DNA of 64,000 bases from Paenarthrobacter sp. (lineage in GTDB: Bacteria > Actinomycetota > Actinomycetes > Actinomycetales > Micrococcaceae), in contig JAPSHX010000017.1 in assembly GCA_031179305.1 (NCBI GenBank), forward strand, positions 1 to 64,000, read 5' to 3'. Shown here piece after piece: positions 1-8,138 of this stretch. Numbering within the stretch: position 1 is the stretch's first letter; the number at the start of each line of letters is the position of its first letter. Position numbers and translations under genes: made by a program. Under the pieces are notes generated by a model. The model was given only the letters and a program-made list of their open reading frames with translations. It had not been told where the DNA came from and made no database searches.

Positions 1-150
1 AACCCCGGTGACAACACTCTCAAGATCATCGGATCGACAGAGCGACGCAATCATGCCGGGATCAGCAGGCCAGCACACCCATATCCTGCACCAGGAAACA
101 GGCTACGAAAAAGGTAACGAGCGTCGGAAGGGTAGACGCGCTTAGACGCA

Positions 151-187
151 GAAAGGGCCGGCAACCATAACGGTTGCCGGCCCTTTC
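151..187 (-). terminator. Hairpin terminator after the ribosomal protein operon
   Basis: A perfect inverted repeat with 16-bp arms (starting GAAAGGGCCGGC) and a 5-base loop lies 12 bases past the rpsN stop codon. There is no long T run, as is usual for high-GC actinobacteria. Its place just after the last gene of the rpmB-rpmG-rpsN operon makes a terminator the simplest reading. Bases 1-150 upstream of it hold no gene that I can support. Confidence 0.8.
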
Positions 188-199
188 AGAGCTTCGTGA

Positions 200-505
200 T
201 TACCAGGAAGACTTGGTGATGCCCGGGAGCTCACCGCGGTGAGCCATGTCGCGGAAGCGAACACGGGAGATACCGAACTTCTGGAGCGTGCCGCGGGGAC
301 GGCCGTCGATCTGGTCGCGGTTACGCAGACGGATCGGGGAGGCGTTGCGGGGCAGCTTCTGCAGGCCGAGGCGTGCAGCTTCGCGTGCTTCGTCAGTCGC
401 GTTGGGATCAACCAGGGTCTTCTTCAGTTCGAGACGCTTGGCAGCGTAACGCTCAACAATGACCTTGCGCTGCTCGTTGCGAGCAATCTTTGACTTCTTT
501 GCCAT
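200..505 (-). CDS. rpsN: 30S ribosomal protein S14, zinc-independent form
   Basis: A 101-residue protein beginning [14 protein letters not shown] and ending in the S14 signature ([18 protein letters not shown] followed by MAHRGELPG). It binds 16S rRNA in the head of the small subunit. The zinc-ribbon form of S14 is about 61 residues with two CxxC pairs; this one is the long form without those cysteines, so it needs no zinc. It is the last gene of a three-gene operon, starting 4 bases after the rpmG stop. In many actinobacteria the cysteine-free paralogues are made when zinc is scarce and replace the zinc-binding ones. Whether a zinc-binding S14 exists elsewhere cannot be seen here. Confidence 0.97.
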   Translation of the reverse strand: MAKKSKIARNEQRKVIVERYAAKRLELKKTLVDPNATDEAREAARLGLQKLPRNASPIRLRNRDQIDGRPRGTLQKFGISRVRFRDMAHRGELPGITKSSW

Positions 506-509
506 GTGT

Positions 510-677
510 TTAGCGCTCCTCTCGGAATTCGACGTGCTGGCGGATCTTGGGGTCGTACTTCTTCAAGACCAGGCGGTCAGGATCGTTACGACGGTTCTTG
601 CGGGTTACGTAGGTGTAACCGGTGCCCGCAGTGGACTTCAGCTTGATGATCGGACGTACGTCCTTGTCCTTTGCCAT
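510..677 (-). CDS. rpmG: 50S ribosomal protein L33, zinc-independent form
   Basis: A 55-residue protein beginning [20 protein letters not shown] and containing [14 protein letters not shown] and KKYDP, typical of L33. It has no cysteine, so it is the zinc-free variant. Its ATG overlaps the rpmB stop by one base (TAATG), indicating translational coupling, and rpsN follows after 4 bases. L33 sits near the exit-site region of the large subunit. Confidence 0.97.
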   Translation of the reverse strand: MAKDKDVRPIIKLKSTAGTGYTYVTRKNRRNDPDRLVLKKYDPKIRQHVEFREER

Positions 678-913
678 TAGAGCTTCACTCCTCGTGCCAG
701 GATGTCGGCGACGACTGAGTCGATGCCGCGTACGTCGATTGTCTTGATGCCACGGGCTGACAGGGTCAGCGTGACGTTACGGCGCAGGGACGGAACCCAG
801 TAGCGCTTCTTCTGAATGTTCGGGTCGAACCGACGCTTGTTGCGACGGTGCGAGTGCGAAATGCTGTGTCCAAAGCCCGGCTCGGCTCCGGTCACTTGGC
901 AGTGTGCTGCCAT
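677..913 (-). CDS. rpmB: 50S ribosomal protein L28
   Basis: A 78-residue L28 ([20 protein letters not shown], then [18 protein letters not shown]). The start at 913 is preceded by a strong ribosome binding site, GGAGGAG. An in-frame extension upstream exists but adds residues not seen in L28. Only one cysteine is present, so no CxxC zinc knuckle can form. First gene of the rpmB-rpmG-rpsN operon; the set of three cysteine-poor paralogues is the arrangement known to be Zur-controlled in Streptomyces and Mycobacterium. Confidence 0.96.
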   Translation of the reverse strand: MAAHCQVTGAEPGFGHSISHSHRRNKRRFDPNIQKKRYWVPSLRRNVTLTLSARGIKTIDVRGIDSVVADILARGVKL

Positions 914-1313
914 GACTCTCCTCCAAAGATTGAATGTAACGGCGTGCAGATGTTCCTGCGTTGCCGTGCGACAGGCAGCGTCCGCTTCCGGGTCCAAACC
1001 ATTTCGGTAGTTTCCACAGCAAGTGCGGCGAAGAAGGTTGGCCTCAGGACCGGGCAGTGATAATCACTGGAACAGATCCTGGGATACCGGGCGAATACAG
1101 GAATGCACGCAACTTGAGCCCCTAACTACCGGCCACCGGGACGTCAGTAAAACCGACAGTCACCACCAACCGGAGCAATTGCACACGATCCGCACTACCT
1201 AGCGCCTAACTATTCTACGGGTCAGGCCAAATTAAGACCAATCCGGCATCATAAGCCCTTGGCGTCCACCGCCGGAACACCGACTCAGATTTGGCGGGTC
1301 GCCCGACAGCGGA
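914..1313. other. Intergenic region upstream of the ribosomal protein operon
   Basis: About 400 bases between the rpmB start and the end of the SGNH hydrolase gene. Apart from the 15-base palindrome at 1055-1069 nothing coding is convincing; short open frames here overlap the ends of neighbouring genes and have no binding site or family resemblance. Confidence 0.6.
1055..1069. promoter_or_regulatory. Candidate Zur operator, 15-base palindrome
   Basis: CAGTGATAATCACTG is a perfect 7-1-7 palindrome, 142 bases upstream of rpmB. Its TGATAATCA core resembles the Zur operators known in front of zinc-free ribosomal protein operons in actinobacteria. The match to the operon's content is the main support; the assignment is inferred. 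Confidence 0.5.
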
Positions 1314-2078
1314 CTACAGGGGCCGAATCAGTTCCGGGTATTTCGGGCTCAAACCGTCGCCGGAAGACACCCCCCGCACCCGGCGGGCAACCCATGGCGC
1401 CGCGGATTCCCGGAACCATCGTGCGTTTGCTTTCAATGCCTCAACGCGGTTCATCAGTCGGACCGGCGCCAGTTCGGGAACCTCGATGACGTGCTCGTGC
1501 TCGAGGACATCCAGGACTCGCTTTGCCATGTTGACGTGGCCTGCGGTGGACATGTGCATCCGGTCCTCGCCCCAGAGGCGCCAGTCGTCGTACTCGTCGA
1601 ACCGCCAGTAGTCCACCAGCAGCGCGCCGTGGTTTTCGGCGATTTCGCGCACCAGTTCGTTGTAGATCGCAGTGCGGCCGCGCATGGCACTGAAAACCTT
1701 CGAGCCCTTCGCATCAAAGCCCGTGAAGAGGACCACGGTGGCTCCCGACGCGCTCAACTTGGCGATGCCGGCGTCGTACTCCTCCAAAAGCGAGTCAATA
1801 TCGATCTTGGGCCGCAGGATGTCGTTCGCCCCCGCATACAACGTCACCAAAGTTGGTTTCATCGCGACGGCAGCATCAACCTGCTCCGCCATGATCTGCC
1901 GGAGCTTCCGGCCTCGGATAGCCAAGTTGGCGTAGCCGAAGTCCGGGTTGCTGTAGGCGAGCTGCCCGGCAACGACGTCGGCCCAGCCGCGAACGCCGTT
2001 GGGGCGGGCGGGATCGTCGTCTCCAACACCCTCGGTGAACGAGTCCCCCAGGGCAACATAACGGGCAGAAAAATCCAT
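1314..2078 (-). CDS. SGNH/GDSL-family hydrolase
   Basis: A 254-residue esterase/lipase-type hydrolase. The catalytic serine is Ser13 in the GDSFTEG block, the oxyanion-hole GAND motif is at residues 83-86, and the Asp-x-x-His pair is Asp172/His175 in DRMHMSTAGH, so the triad is complete. No signal peptide is visible, so it should be cytoplasmic. ATG at 2078 places the block I serine close to the N terminus as is normal for the family; an upstream ATG at 2114 adds 12 odd residues. A paralogue lies at 2997-3833. Substrate unknown; acetyl or short acyl ester removal is the usual activity. Confidence 0.88.
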   Translation of the reverse strand: MDFSARYVALGDSFTEGVGDDDPARPNGVRGWADVVAGQLAYSNPDFGYANLAIRGRKLRQIMAEQVDAAVAMKPTLVTLYAGANDILRPKIDIDSLLEEYDAGIAKLSASGATVVLFTGFDAKGSKVFSAMRGRTAIYNELVREIAENHGALLVDYWRFDEYDDWRLWGEDRMHMSTAGHVNMAKRVLDVLEHEHVIEVPELAPVRLMNRVEALKANARWFRESAAPWVARRVRGVSSGDGLSPKYPELIRPL

Positions 2079-2131
2079 GCCGTCAGTCTGCCACTTCAAC
2101 GCTTGAGGCCACAAAGCCTGCAGCAGGAGGG

Positions 2132-2611
2132 CTAGGAATCGCGCAGGATCCAGTGGTTGTTGTCCAAGCGGGCAACAATTTTCTCGCCGATGCGTGCAAG
2201 GTCCGAGACGTCCTCGGGGCTTAGGGAATCGAGCATCAATGTGCGCACGGACTCCACGTGTCCCGGCGCGAGGGACACGATGGTGGACATGCCGGCGTCG
2301 GTCAGGTGGGCTACGGTCACACGGGCGTCGCCGGGGTGCGCTTGCCGTTCCACCCAGCCGCGTTTTTGCAGCTTGGTCACCACGTGGGAAAGGCGTGACA
2401 ACGAGGCACTTGTCCGTGCGGCGAGCTCACTCATGGAAAGGTATCGGCCCTCGGTTTCGGAGAGCATCGCAAGCACGTTGTAGTCGAACAAGGAGAGTTT
2501 GCCGGCCGACTGAAGCTGGGTGTCCAACGCCGAGGGGAGCAAAGTGTTGATGCTCAGCAGGGCCAGCCAAGCACGGCGTTCGTCGGCGTTCAGCCAGCGG
2601 GGTTGAGTCAT
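2132..2611 (-). CDS. MarR-family transcriptional regulator
   Basis: A 159-residue winged-helix protein with the MarR layout: N-terminal dimerisation helices, a recognition helix in RTSASLSRLSHVVTKLQKRG and the wing in VERQAHPGDARVTVAHLT. MarR proteins bind as dimers to palindromes near their own promoter and release on binding small phenolic or lipid-like ligands. It ends 54 bases before the SGNH hydrolase start and reads in the same direction, so the two may form one unit; the YciI-like gene starts 69 bases away on the other strand. Confidence 0.93.
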   Translation of the reverse strand: MTQPRWLNADERRAWLALLSINTLLPSALDTQLQSAGKLSLFDYNVLAMLSETEGRYLSMSELAARTSASLSRLSHVVTKLQKRGWVERQAHPGDARVTVAHLTDAGMSTIVSLAPGHVESVRTLMLDSLSPEDVSDLARIGEKIVARLDNNHWILRDS

Positions 2612-2679
2612 GGCTCCATCTTATGAGAATTCGTTGCTTGCCCGGTCCGCGGTGGCTGCCTTGGCGATAGGCTGGCGGC

Positions 2680-2967
2680 ATGTTTGTCGTCTCATTGACC
2701 TACAAAGTTCCCGACGAAATCGTCGATTTCCACCGCCCCGGCCATATGGCCTGGCTTAAAGAAGCGTTCGACGCCGGGACCTTCCTAGCGTCCGGACGCC
2801 GCGTCCCAGCCACCGGCGGCGTTCTGCTCTCGAAAGTGGACAGGGCGACGCTGGATGCTTCTCTAGCGAAGGACCCGTTCTACAGCAACGGAGTGGCCGA
2901 GTTCGAGATCATCGAATTCACTGCCACCAGCGTGGCTGAGGGTTACGAAAACCTGCTCGACAGCTGA
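2680..2967 (+). CDS. YciI-like protein
   Basis: A 95-residue single-domain protein (MFVVSLTYKVPDEIVDFHRP) of the YciI/dimeric alpha-beta barrel fold. The conserved His-Asp pair of the family is partly visible as FHRPGHMAWL. Family members include a dechlorinating enzyme (TftG) and small stress-associated proteins; no reaction can be assigned. It is divergent from the MarR gene, with 68 bases between the starts, which makes it a possible MarR target. Confidence 0.85.
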   Translation: MFVVSLTYKVPDEIVDFHRPGHMAWLKEAFDAGTFLASGRRVPATGGVLLSKVDRATLDASLAKDPFYSNGVAEFEIIEFTATSVAEGYENLLDS

Positions 2968-2996
2968 GGTTTTGCCTGAGCGGTTCCCAGGCTGGT

Positions 2997-3833
2997 TCAC
3001 TGTGCTTTCTCCCGGTCCTCGATGAGCTTTTTCAGGCCGCCCTTATGTGGAACCTTCACGGGCTCCGGCCAACGCGGGCTGATGGAATCCCCCAGAGTGA
3101 CGCCGCGTAGCTTGCGTCCGAACAGCGGAACCACCCAGTCGTTGACCCAGCGGCGTTGCCGGCGCTCCCACTCACGCATGGACAGGCGGGTGGGCGGGTC
3201 CCATTCTTTCGGGGAGAATTTGTGCGGGATGTTGAGGTGATCCAGAACCTGGGCAGCCAAATATTTGTGGCCCGCCTTGGACATGTGGAGCCGATCCGGA
3301 GCCCACATCCGTGAGTCCTTGTACGCGTCGAAGCACCAGTAGTCCACCAGGACTGCGCCATATTTGGCTGCGATGTCGCGGACTCTCTGGTTGTAGTGGG
3401 TGTTGCGTTTCTTGAAAGGTTCCAAGACGGCAGACACCTTTACGTCGAAGCCGGTAAACAGGACCACCGTGGCCCCGGTTTCGCTGAGGCGCGCTACGAG
3501 CAACTCATAGTCATTGAGGAGAGCATCCATGTCGGTACCGAAATCGAGGATGTCGTTGCCGCCTGCGTAGAGCGTGACCAGCGTCGGCTCCATAGCGAGG
3601 GCGGGCTCGAGTTGTTCATCGATAATGTGCCGAAGCCGTTTGCTGCGCACTGCCAAGTTGGCGTACTCCCACCCCGGCTGGGCCTTCGCCAATTTCTCGG
3701 CAACCCGGTCTGCCCATCCGCGGACACCGTTGGGCAATACGTTGCTCGGGTCCCCCACTCCTTCGGTGAAGGAATCCCCGATGGCGACATACCGCCGTCG
3801 AACCTTTTTTCCGTCCCCGAATTCCTCCCGCAC
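2997..3833 (-). CDS. SGNH/GDSL-family hydrolase, second paralogue
   Basis: A 278-residue paralogue of the enzyme at 1314-2078, with the same blocks: GDSFTEGVGD with nucleophile Ser21, GGND at 91-94 and DRLHMSKAGH with Asp180/His183. It differs by a C-terminal basic tail. The two genes share long stretches such as LVTLYAG and GATVVLFTGFD. The start used is a GTG at 3833, since no in-frame ATG lies near block I; this start is uncertain. Cytoplasmic, substrate unknown. Confidence 0.86.
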   Translation of the reverse strand: MREEFGDGKKVRRRYVAIGDSFTEGVGDPSNVLPNGVRGWADRVAEKLAKAQPGWEYANLAVRSKRLRHIIDEQLEPALAMEPTLVTLYAGGNDILDFGTDMDALLNDYELLVARLSETGATVVLFTGFDVKVSAVLEPFKKRNTHYNQRVRDIAAKYGAVLVDYWCFDAYKDSRMWAPDRLHMSKAGHKYLAAQVLDHLNIPHKFSPKEWDPPTRLSMREWERRQRRWVNDWVVPLFGRKLRGVTLGDSISPRWPEPVKVPHKGGLKKLIEDREKAQ

Positions 3834-3929
3834 GCAGCCGACGCTACCCGTCCCCGGTTACACCGGAACCAACCCAAAGTGAACAAGCCCGAGGGAAGTG
3901 AAAGAGCGTTGGAAGCTGGCGCAAGGACG

Positions 3930-4006
3930 GGCCGGTTGGCGGCCATCCGGCAGCGTGCGTCAAAGCGACGAAGGAGCAGCACGCCGAGGATGGCCGCCAA
4001 CCGGCC
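3930..4006. repeat. Large hairpin with perfect 19-bp arms
   Basis: A 19-bp arm at 3930-3948 (GGCCGGTTGGCGGCCATCC) is repeated exactly as its complement at 3988-4006, enclosing 39 bases that hold a smaller GCGTGC/GCACGC pair. It sits between the siderophore-interacting protein stop (4034) and the start of the SGNH gene. It could terminate the iron operon or be a short mobile palindrome. Confidence 0.75.
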
Positions 4007-4033
4007 ACCCAGCGGCGGACTAGCAGAGGAGGC

Positions 4034-5089
4034 TTAGCCCTCGGCCTTGCCGCGTCGCCAGTAACCCATGAAAGCAACCTGCTTGCGGTCGATGCCAACG
4101 TCCCGCACCAGGTATCGCCGCATTTCCTTGATCACGAACGCTTCACCGGCGATCCAGGCGTAGAACGGCAGGGCACCAGCTGGAAGGGTGGGGTTTTTGG
4201 TGGCTTCGATGGCTGCGGTGTCCATGCGCTGCGGGGTTTCCCAGAGGATGTCCTGGTCCACGTTGACGTCTTCGGGCTCGGGTCCGGCGGCGGTCCCGAC
4301 GCCCTTGATGCCTACCCAGCCCGGCACGGGAACGGCCTTGGCGACGGCTTCCTTGAGGAGTTCGCCGTGGGGACGTGAGCGTCCGATGGCTGCGCCACGT
4401 GCGAGCCAGGTGATTTCGATATCGGCTGCCGTGGAGATGTCTTGGAAGTCGCCGGCTTCGGGTACCTCGAGGAAAGCGTGGCCGGTGATGTCAGCCGGGA
4501 GGCTTTCGAGGATGGCGCTAATTGCGGGAACGGCGGTTTCGTCGCCCGCCAGGAGGACGCGCTGGGCCAGACCCGGGCGCCATTCGATGCCGCCGTAGGC
4601 ACCGGCCGTGGTGCACTGGGCTGCGCGATTGTTGGGGCCGATGATGGTGATGGCGTCCCCTGGTTTCGCAGAAACAGCCCAGTTTGCAGCGGGTCCGCCG
4701 TGTCCGGCATCGTCGAAGTGCATGACGAAGTCGATGTCGATCTCGGGGTAAACGGCGTCGAGACGCTCGGACCGGACGGTGTAAGTGCGCATGTCACCGC
4801 GCACGGACGGGTCCATCGCCAACCATTCCTGGTACCAGCCAGCCTCTTCCATCTTGAAGGGAGGCAGCGGAATGACGTTGCCGGATGCGTCGAAGGACGG
4901 GATCATCAGCTTCACGCGGAGGTCCAGGGTGTCCCCGGCAACGCCGAAGTCACGCAGCGAGTAACCGCCGAAGGTGATACGACGGAAGTTGGGGCTGAGC
5001 TCCTGAACAGCCGTCACGGTGACGTCGAAGGCGAGGGTCATGGGCTCCACGGCGGCACTTGCTTTTGCCTGGGTCGGTTGTGCACTCAT
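4034..5089 (-). CDS. Siderophore-interacting protein (ferric-siderophore reductase)
   Basis: A 351-residue flavoprotein of the SIP/ViuB family. The N-terminal part is an FAD-binding barrel with the RRITFGG element that contacts FAD, and the C-terminal part is an NAD(P)H-binding domain ending in the conserved GYWRRGKAEG. It reduces ferric siderophores in the cytoplasm to free Fe(II). Its ATG overlaps the ATPase stop by four bases (ATGA), so it is co-translated with the transporter that delivers the substrate. A longer open frame extends upstream of 5089 but is antisense-like and lacks family similarity. It is last in the iron operon. Confidence 0.93.
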   Translation of the reverse strand: MSAQPTQAKASAAVEPMTLAFDVTVTAVQELSPNFRRITFGGYSLRDFGVAGDTLDLRVKLMIPSFDASGNVIPLPPFKMEEAGWYQEWLAMDPSVRGDMRTYTVRSERLDAVYPEIDIDFVMHFDDAGHGGPAANWAVSAKPGDAITIIGPNNRAAQCTTAGAYGGIEWRPGLAQRVLLAGDETAVPAISAILESLPADITGHAFLEVPEAGDFQDISTAADIEITWLARGAAIGRSRPHGELLKEAVAKAVPVPGWVGIKGVGTAAGPEPEDVNVDQDILWETPQRMDTAAIEATKNPTLPAGALPFYAWIAGEAFVIKEMRRYLVRDVGIDRKQVAFMGYWRRGKAEG

Positions 5090-5910
5090 GAGGCGATCTC
5101 CAGTTCGTTGGTTGAAGCGGGGCGTGCGTGGTGGCGTCCGATGGGTACGATCAGCGGTGTGCCTGAGATGGGGTCCGGAACCACTCGGGATTCCAGGCCG
5201 AAAACGTTGAAGACCAGTTCTTCTGTCACGACGACGGGCGCCGGTCCTTCGGCCACGATGCACCCGCCTTTCATGGCGATGACATGGTCGGCGTAGCGTG
5301 CAGCGAGATTGAGATCGTGGAGCACGATCGCCACGGTGGTTCCGCGGCTGCGGTTGAGGTCCGTGATCAGGTCCAGGACTTCCACTTGGTGTGCCAGGTC
5401 CAAATACGTGGTGGGCTCGTCCAGCAGCAGGACTTCCGTTTCCTGTGCGAGGGCCATGGCGATCCACACGCGCTGGCGCTGTCCGCCGGACAACTCGTCG
5501 ATGCTCCGCTCAGCGAGTTCCTGCGTGGAGGTGGCGTCGAGCGCGCGCTGCACCGCGGCGTCGTCGGCTGCGCTCCAGCTGCGGAAGAAGCCTTGGTGCG
5601 GGTAGCGCCCGCGGCCTACGAGGTCCCGGACGATGATGCCGTCGGGGGCGGTGGGGTGCTGTGGGAGCAGGCCAAGGGTGCGCGCGAGTTCGCGGGCGGG
5701 ACGGGTGTGGATGTCCTTGCCGTCCAAGGTCACCGCACCACCAGTGGGCTTGAGGAGACGCGACAAGCCGCGCAGGAGCGTGGACTTGCCGCAGGCGTTA
5801 GCGCCCACGATCATTGTCACTTTGCCCTCAGGGATCTCGGTGGTGAGTCCCTCCACCACCTTGCGTGCCTCGTACTGGAGCGTGAGGTTGTTGGCATTAA
5901 GGACGGCCAT
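5086..5910 (-). CDS. Iron-siderophore ABC transporter, ATP-binding protein
   Basis: A 274-residue ATPase of the FepC/FhuC family. Walker A GANACGKST is at residues 36-44, the signature LSGGQ at 140-144 and Walker B VLLLDEP at 160-166, followed by the H-loop in IVLHDLNLA. It powers uptake through the two FecCD-type permeases encoded just upstream. ATG at 5910 has GGAGGC-like binding sequence before it; earlier in-frame starts run into the permease gene. Confidence 0.95.
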   Translation of the reverse strand: MAVLNANNLTLQYEARKVVEGLTTEIPEGKVTMIVGANACGKSTLLRGLSRLLKPTGGAVTLDGKDIHTRPARELARTLGLLPQHPTAPDGIIVRDLVGRGRYPHQGFFRSWSAADDAAVQRALDATSTQELAERSIDELSGGQRQRVWIAMALAQETEVLLLDEPTTYLDLAHQVEVLDLITDLNRSRGTTVAIVLHDLNLAARYADHVIAMKGGCIVAEGPAPVVVTEELVFNVFGLESRVVPDPISGTPLIVPIGRHHARPASTNELEIAS

Positions 5911-5911
5911 G

Positions 5912-7021
5912 TCAGGCCTCCTTTCGGTTGGACGTGACCAGCAGCCACAGCAGGAAGGGGGCACCGAGGGCGCCGGTGATAACGCCGACCGGAAGGACGG
6001 TTCCGTCGAGGATGACGGGTGCGATGTTGGAGGCGAAGAACTCTGCGAGCAAGACGATGAGGGCGCCGGTGAGGGCCGACGCCGGGAGGCTGGGTTTACG
6101 GACGACGCGGCGGGCTATCGGTCCGGCGAGGAAAGCGACGAACGCTACCGGACCGGCGGCAGCGGTTGCGACGGCGGCAAGTCCGACTGCGGTCAGCACC
6201 AGCGCCAGCCGGGCTGCGTTGACCCTGATTCCGAGGCCCGCAGCGGCGTCGTCGCCGAGTTCGAGGATCCGCAATGGGCCGGCAAGGGCAATGACTGCGG
6301 GGACCAGGATCAGCAATGACACTGCGAGGACGCCCGCCCGGTCCCAAGTGGCTGAGTTCAGGGAGCCGTTGAGCCAGATGAGGGCGTCCGCAGCAGTTCG
6401 GATATCTGCGCGGGTCATGAGGAAGTTGACCACTGCATGAAGTGCGGCGGCGATACCAACGCCGGCCAGGATGAGGCGGTTGCCTGCTGCGTTGCCGCGG
6501 CTGCCTCCACCCGCGCCGGTGCCGCCGCGGGAAATCGCGTAGATGATGGCCGCAACACCAAGCGCTCCGCCAAGGGCTGCACCGGAAACCACGGCTCCGG
6601 AAGCGCCGAAGATCACGATGGCCGTCACGGCTGCGGCACTGGCACCGTAACTGATTCCAATGATGTCCGGGCTGGCCAGCGGGTTGCGGAGCATGGTCTG
6701 GAACAGTGCACCGGCCAAACCGAAAGCGATACCGATCATGGTGCCCACGACGGCACGGGGCAGCTTATGCTCCATCACGATGAAGCTGGCTCCGGGGATT
6801 TTCTCGCCGCCAGTCAGGTGGTTGACGACGATGGTGAAGAAGTCGGGGATGGTCACGGTGTAGCTGCCCAGGAGAACGTACACCGCGAATATGACCACGA
6901 CTGCCAGCCCGAGGAAGAACGTGGGGCTCAGCACGCGCCGAAGTGACATTTGATGCCCATGTTTGTGGGAATCATTGGTGTTAAGTGCCAACTCGGTGGG
7001 GAGTTTGTGAATGGTGGTCAC
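5912..7021 (-). CDS. Iron-siderophore ABC transporter permease
   Basis: A 369-residue FecCD-family permease with about ten membrane helices after a hydrophilic 27-residue N terminus. The conserved GALFQTMLRNPLASPDIIG and the later GPVAFVAFLAGPIARR loop that contacts the ATPase are present. Its ATG overlaps the preceding permease stop by four bases. It pairs with the product at 7018-8133 to form a heterodimeric channel. Confidence 0.95.
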   Translation of the reverse strand: MTTIHKLPTELALNTNDSHKHGHQMSLRRVLSPTFFLGLAVVVIFAVYVLLGSYTVTIPDFFTIVVNHLTGGEKIPGASFIVMEHKLPRAVVGTMIGIAFGLAGALFQTMLRNPLASPDIIGISYGASAAAVTAIVIFGASGAVVSGAALGGALGVAAIIYAISRGGTGAGGGSRGNAAGNRLILAGVGIAAALHAVVNFLMTRADIRTAADALIWLNGSLNSATWDRAGVLAVSLLILVPAVIALAGPLRILELGDDAAAGLGIRVNAARLALVLTAVGLAAVATAAAGPVAFVAFLAGPIARRVVRKPSLPASALTGALIVLLAEFFASNIAPVILDGTVLPVGVITGALGAPFLLWLLVTSNRKEA

Positions 7022-8133
7022 AGTCCGGCCCCCTTTCCGCGGCGGATGAGCCAGACGAAAACGGGAGCGCCAATGATCGCCGTCATAATGCCTGCCGGAA
7101 CTTCACCGGGAAGAAGGATCACGCGGCCAACAATATCGGCGCTGATCAGCAGGATAGGGGCAGCAACAGCGGAAAACGGCAGGATCCACCGGTAGTCCGG
7201 GCCAGTCAGCGAGCGGACGGCGTGAGGTATGACCAGGCCGAGGAAGGCAATAGGTCCGGCGACGGCGGTAGCGGATCCGCACAGCAACACAATGCCCAGC
7301 CCAGTAATGCTGCGGGCCAGCGTGACGTTTTGGCCGAGACCGCGGGCAATGTCGTCGCCCAAGGCCAGGCTGTTCAGGATGCGGCCACCGGCAAGGACAA
7401 TCACGGCCCCGACGGCGAGGAACGGCAGCGCGGGAAGGAGGACGGACCAGTCACGTCCGCCGACGGTGCCCACCTGCCAAAAACGGAAGCGGTCGAAAGT
7501 GTCTTGGCTCGAAACCAGGATGACGTTCATCAGAGAGAACAGGCCGGCGCTCAAGGCCGCTCCCGCGAGAGCTAGCTTGACCGGCGTCGCCCCGTCGCGT
7601 CCCATGGACGCGATCGCATAAACCACGACGGCGGCCGCTGCGGCGCCGATGAAGGCGAACCAGATGTAGCCGGACAACGAGCCGATACCGAAAACGTAGA
7701 TCCCCACGACGACTGCAAGGGCAGCACCGGCGTTGAGTCCCAGAATGCCGGGATCGGCCAGGGGGTTGCGGGCTACGCCCTGCATGGCTGCACCGGCCAA
7801 ACCAAGTGCGGCTCCGGCAAGGAGGCCCAGCACGGTGCGGGGAATCCGGGCGAGGACCACAGCGTGGTTACCGTCTTCCGGATTGAAGTTAGTGAGTGCT
7901 TCCAAAACCGTATTTAGGGGAAGGCCGCGTGCGCCGATCGCGAGGGATGCAGCACACACTGCAGTGAGTACGACGACGGCCAGCAGCAACCAAGCGGTGC
8001 GCTTGCCTGCGGTGCTGCGGGAACCGGTTCCCCCTCCGGTTTCCACGGCGTCAGGGGCGATGCCTCCCGGGCCAGCCGGTACCAAGGTACCGTTGCCCCG
8101 CCCCTGGACTGCCGCCGTCGTACTCAGTTTCAT
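7018..8133 (-). CDS. Iron-siderophore ABC transporter permease
   Basis: A 371-residue FecCD-family permease. Recognisable features are GAAMQGVARNPLADPGILG and GPIAFLGLVIPHAVRSLTG, the coupling loop to the ATPase. About ten membrane segments follow a 45-residue Gly-rich cytoplasmic tail. It starts 5 bases downstream of the substrate-binding protein gene and overlaps the next permease gene by ATGA. Confidence 0.95.
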   Translation of the reverse strand: MKLSTTAAVQGRGNGTLVPAGPGGIAPDAVETGGGTGSRSTAGKRTAWLLLAVVVLTAVCAASLAIGARGLPLNTVLEALTNFNPEDGNHAVVLARIPRTVLGLLAGAALGLAGAAMQGVARNPLADPGILGLNAGAALAVVVGIYVFGIGSLSGYIWFAFIGAAAAAVVVYAIASMGRDGATPVKLALAGAALSAGLFSLMNVILVSSQDTFDRFRFWQVGTVGGRDWSVLLPALPFLAVGAVIVLAGGRILNSLALGDDIARGLGQNVTLARSITGLGIVLLCGSATAVAGPIAFLGLVIPHAVRSLTGPDYRWILPFSAVAAPILLISADIVGRVILLPGEVPAGIMTAIIGAPVFVWLIRRGKGAGL

Positions 8134-8138
8134 TGCAG

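Noticed and set aside
4034-5467. A longer 477-codon form of the siderophore-interacting protein
   Set aside because: The added N terminus lies inside the ATPase gene and is Arg/Pro-rich nonsense; the ATGA-coupled start at 5089 fits the family length.
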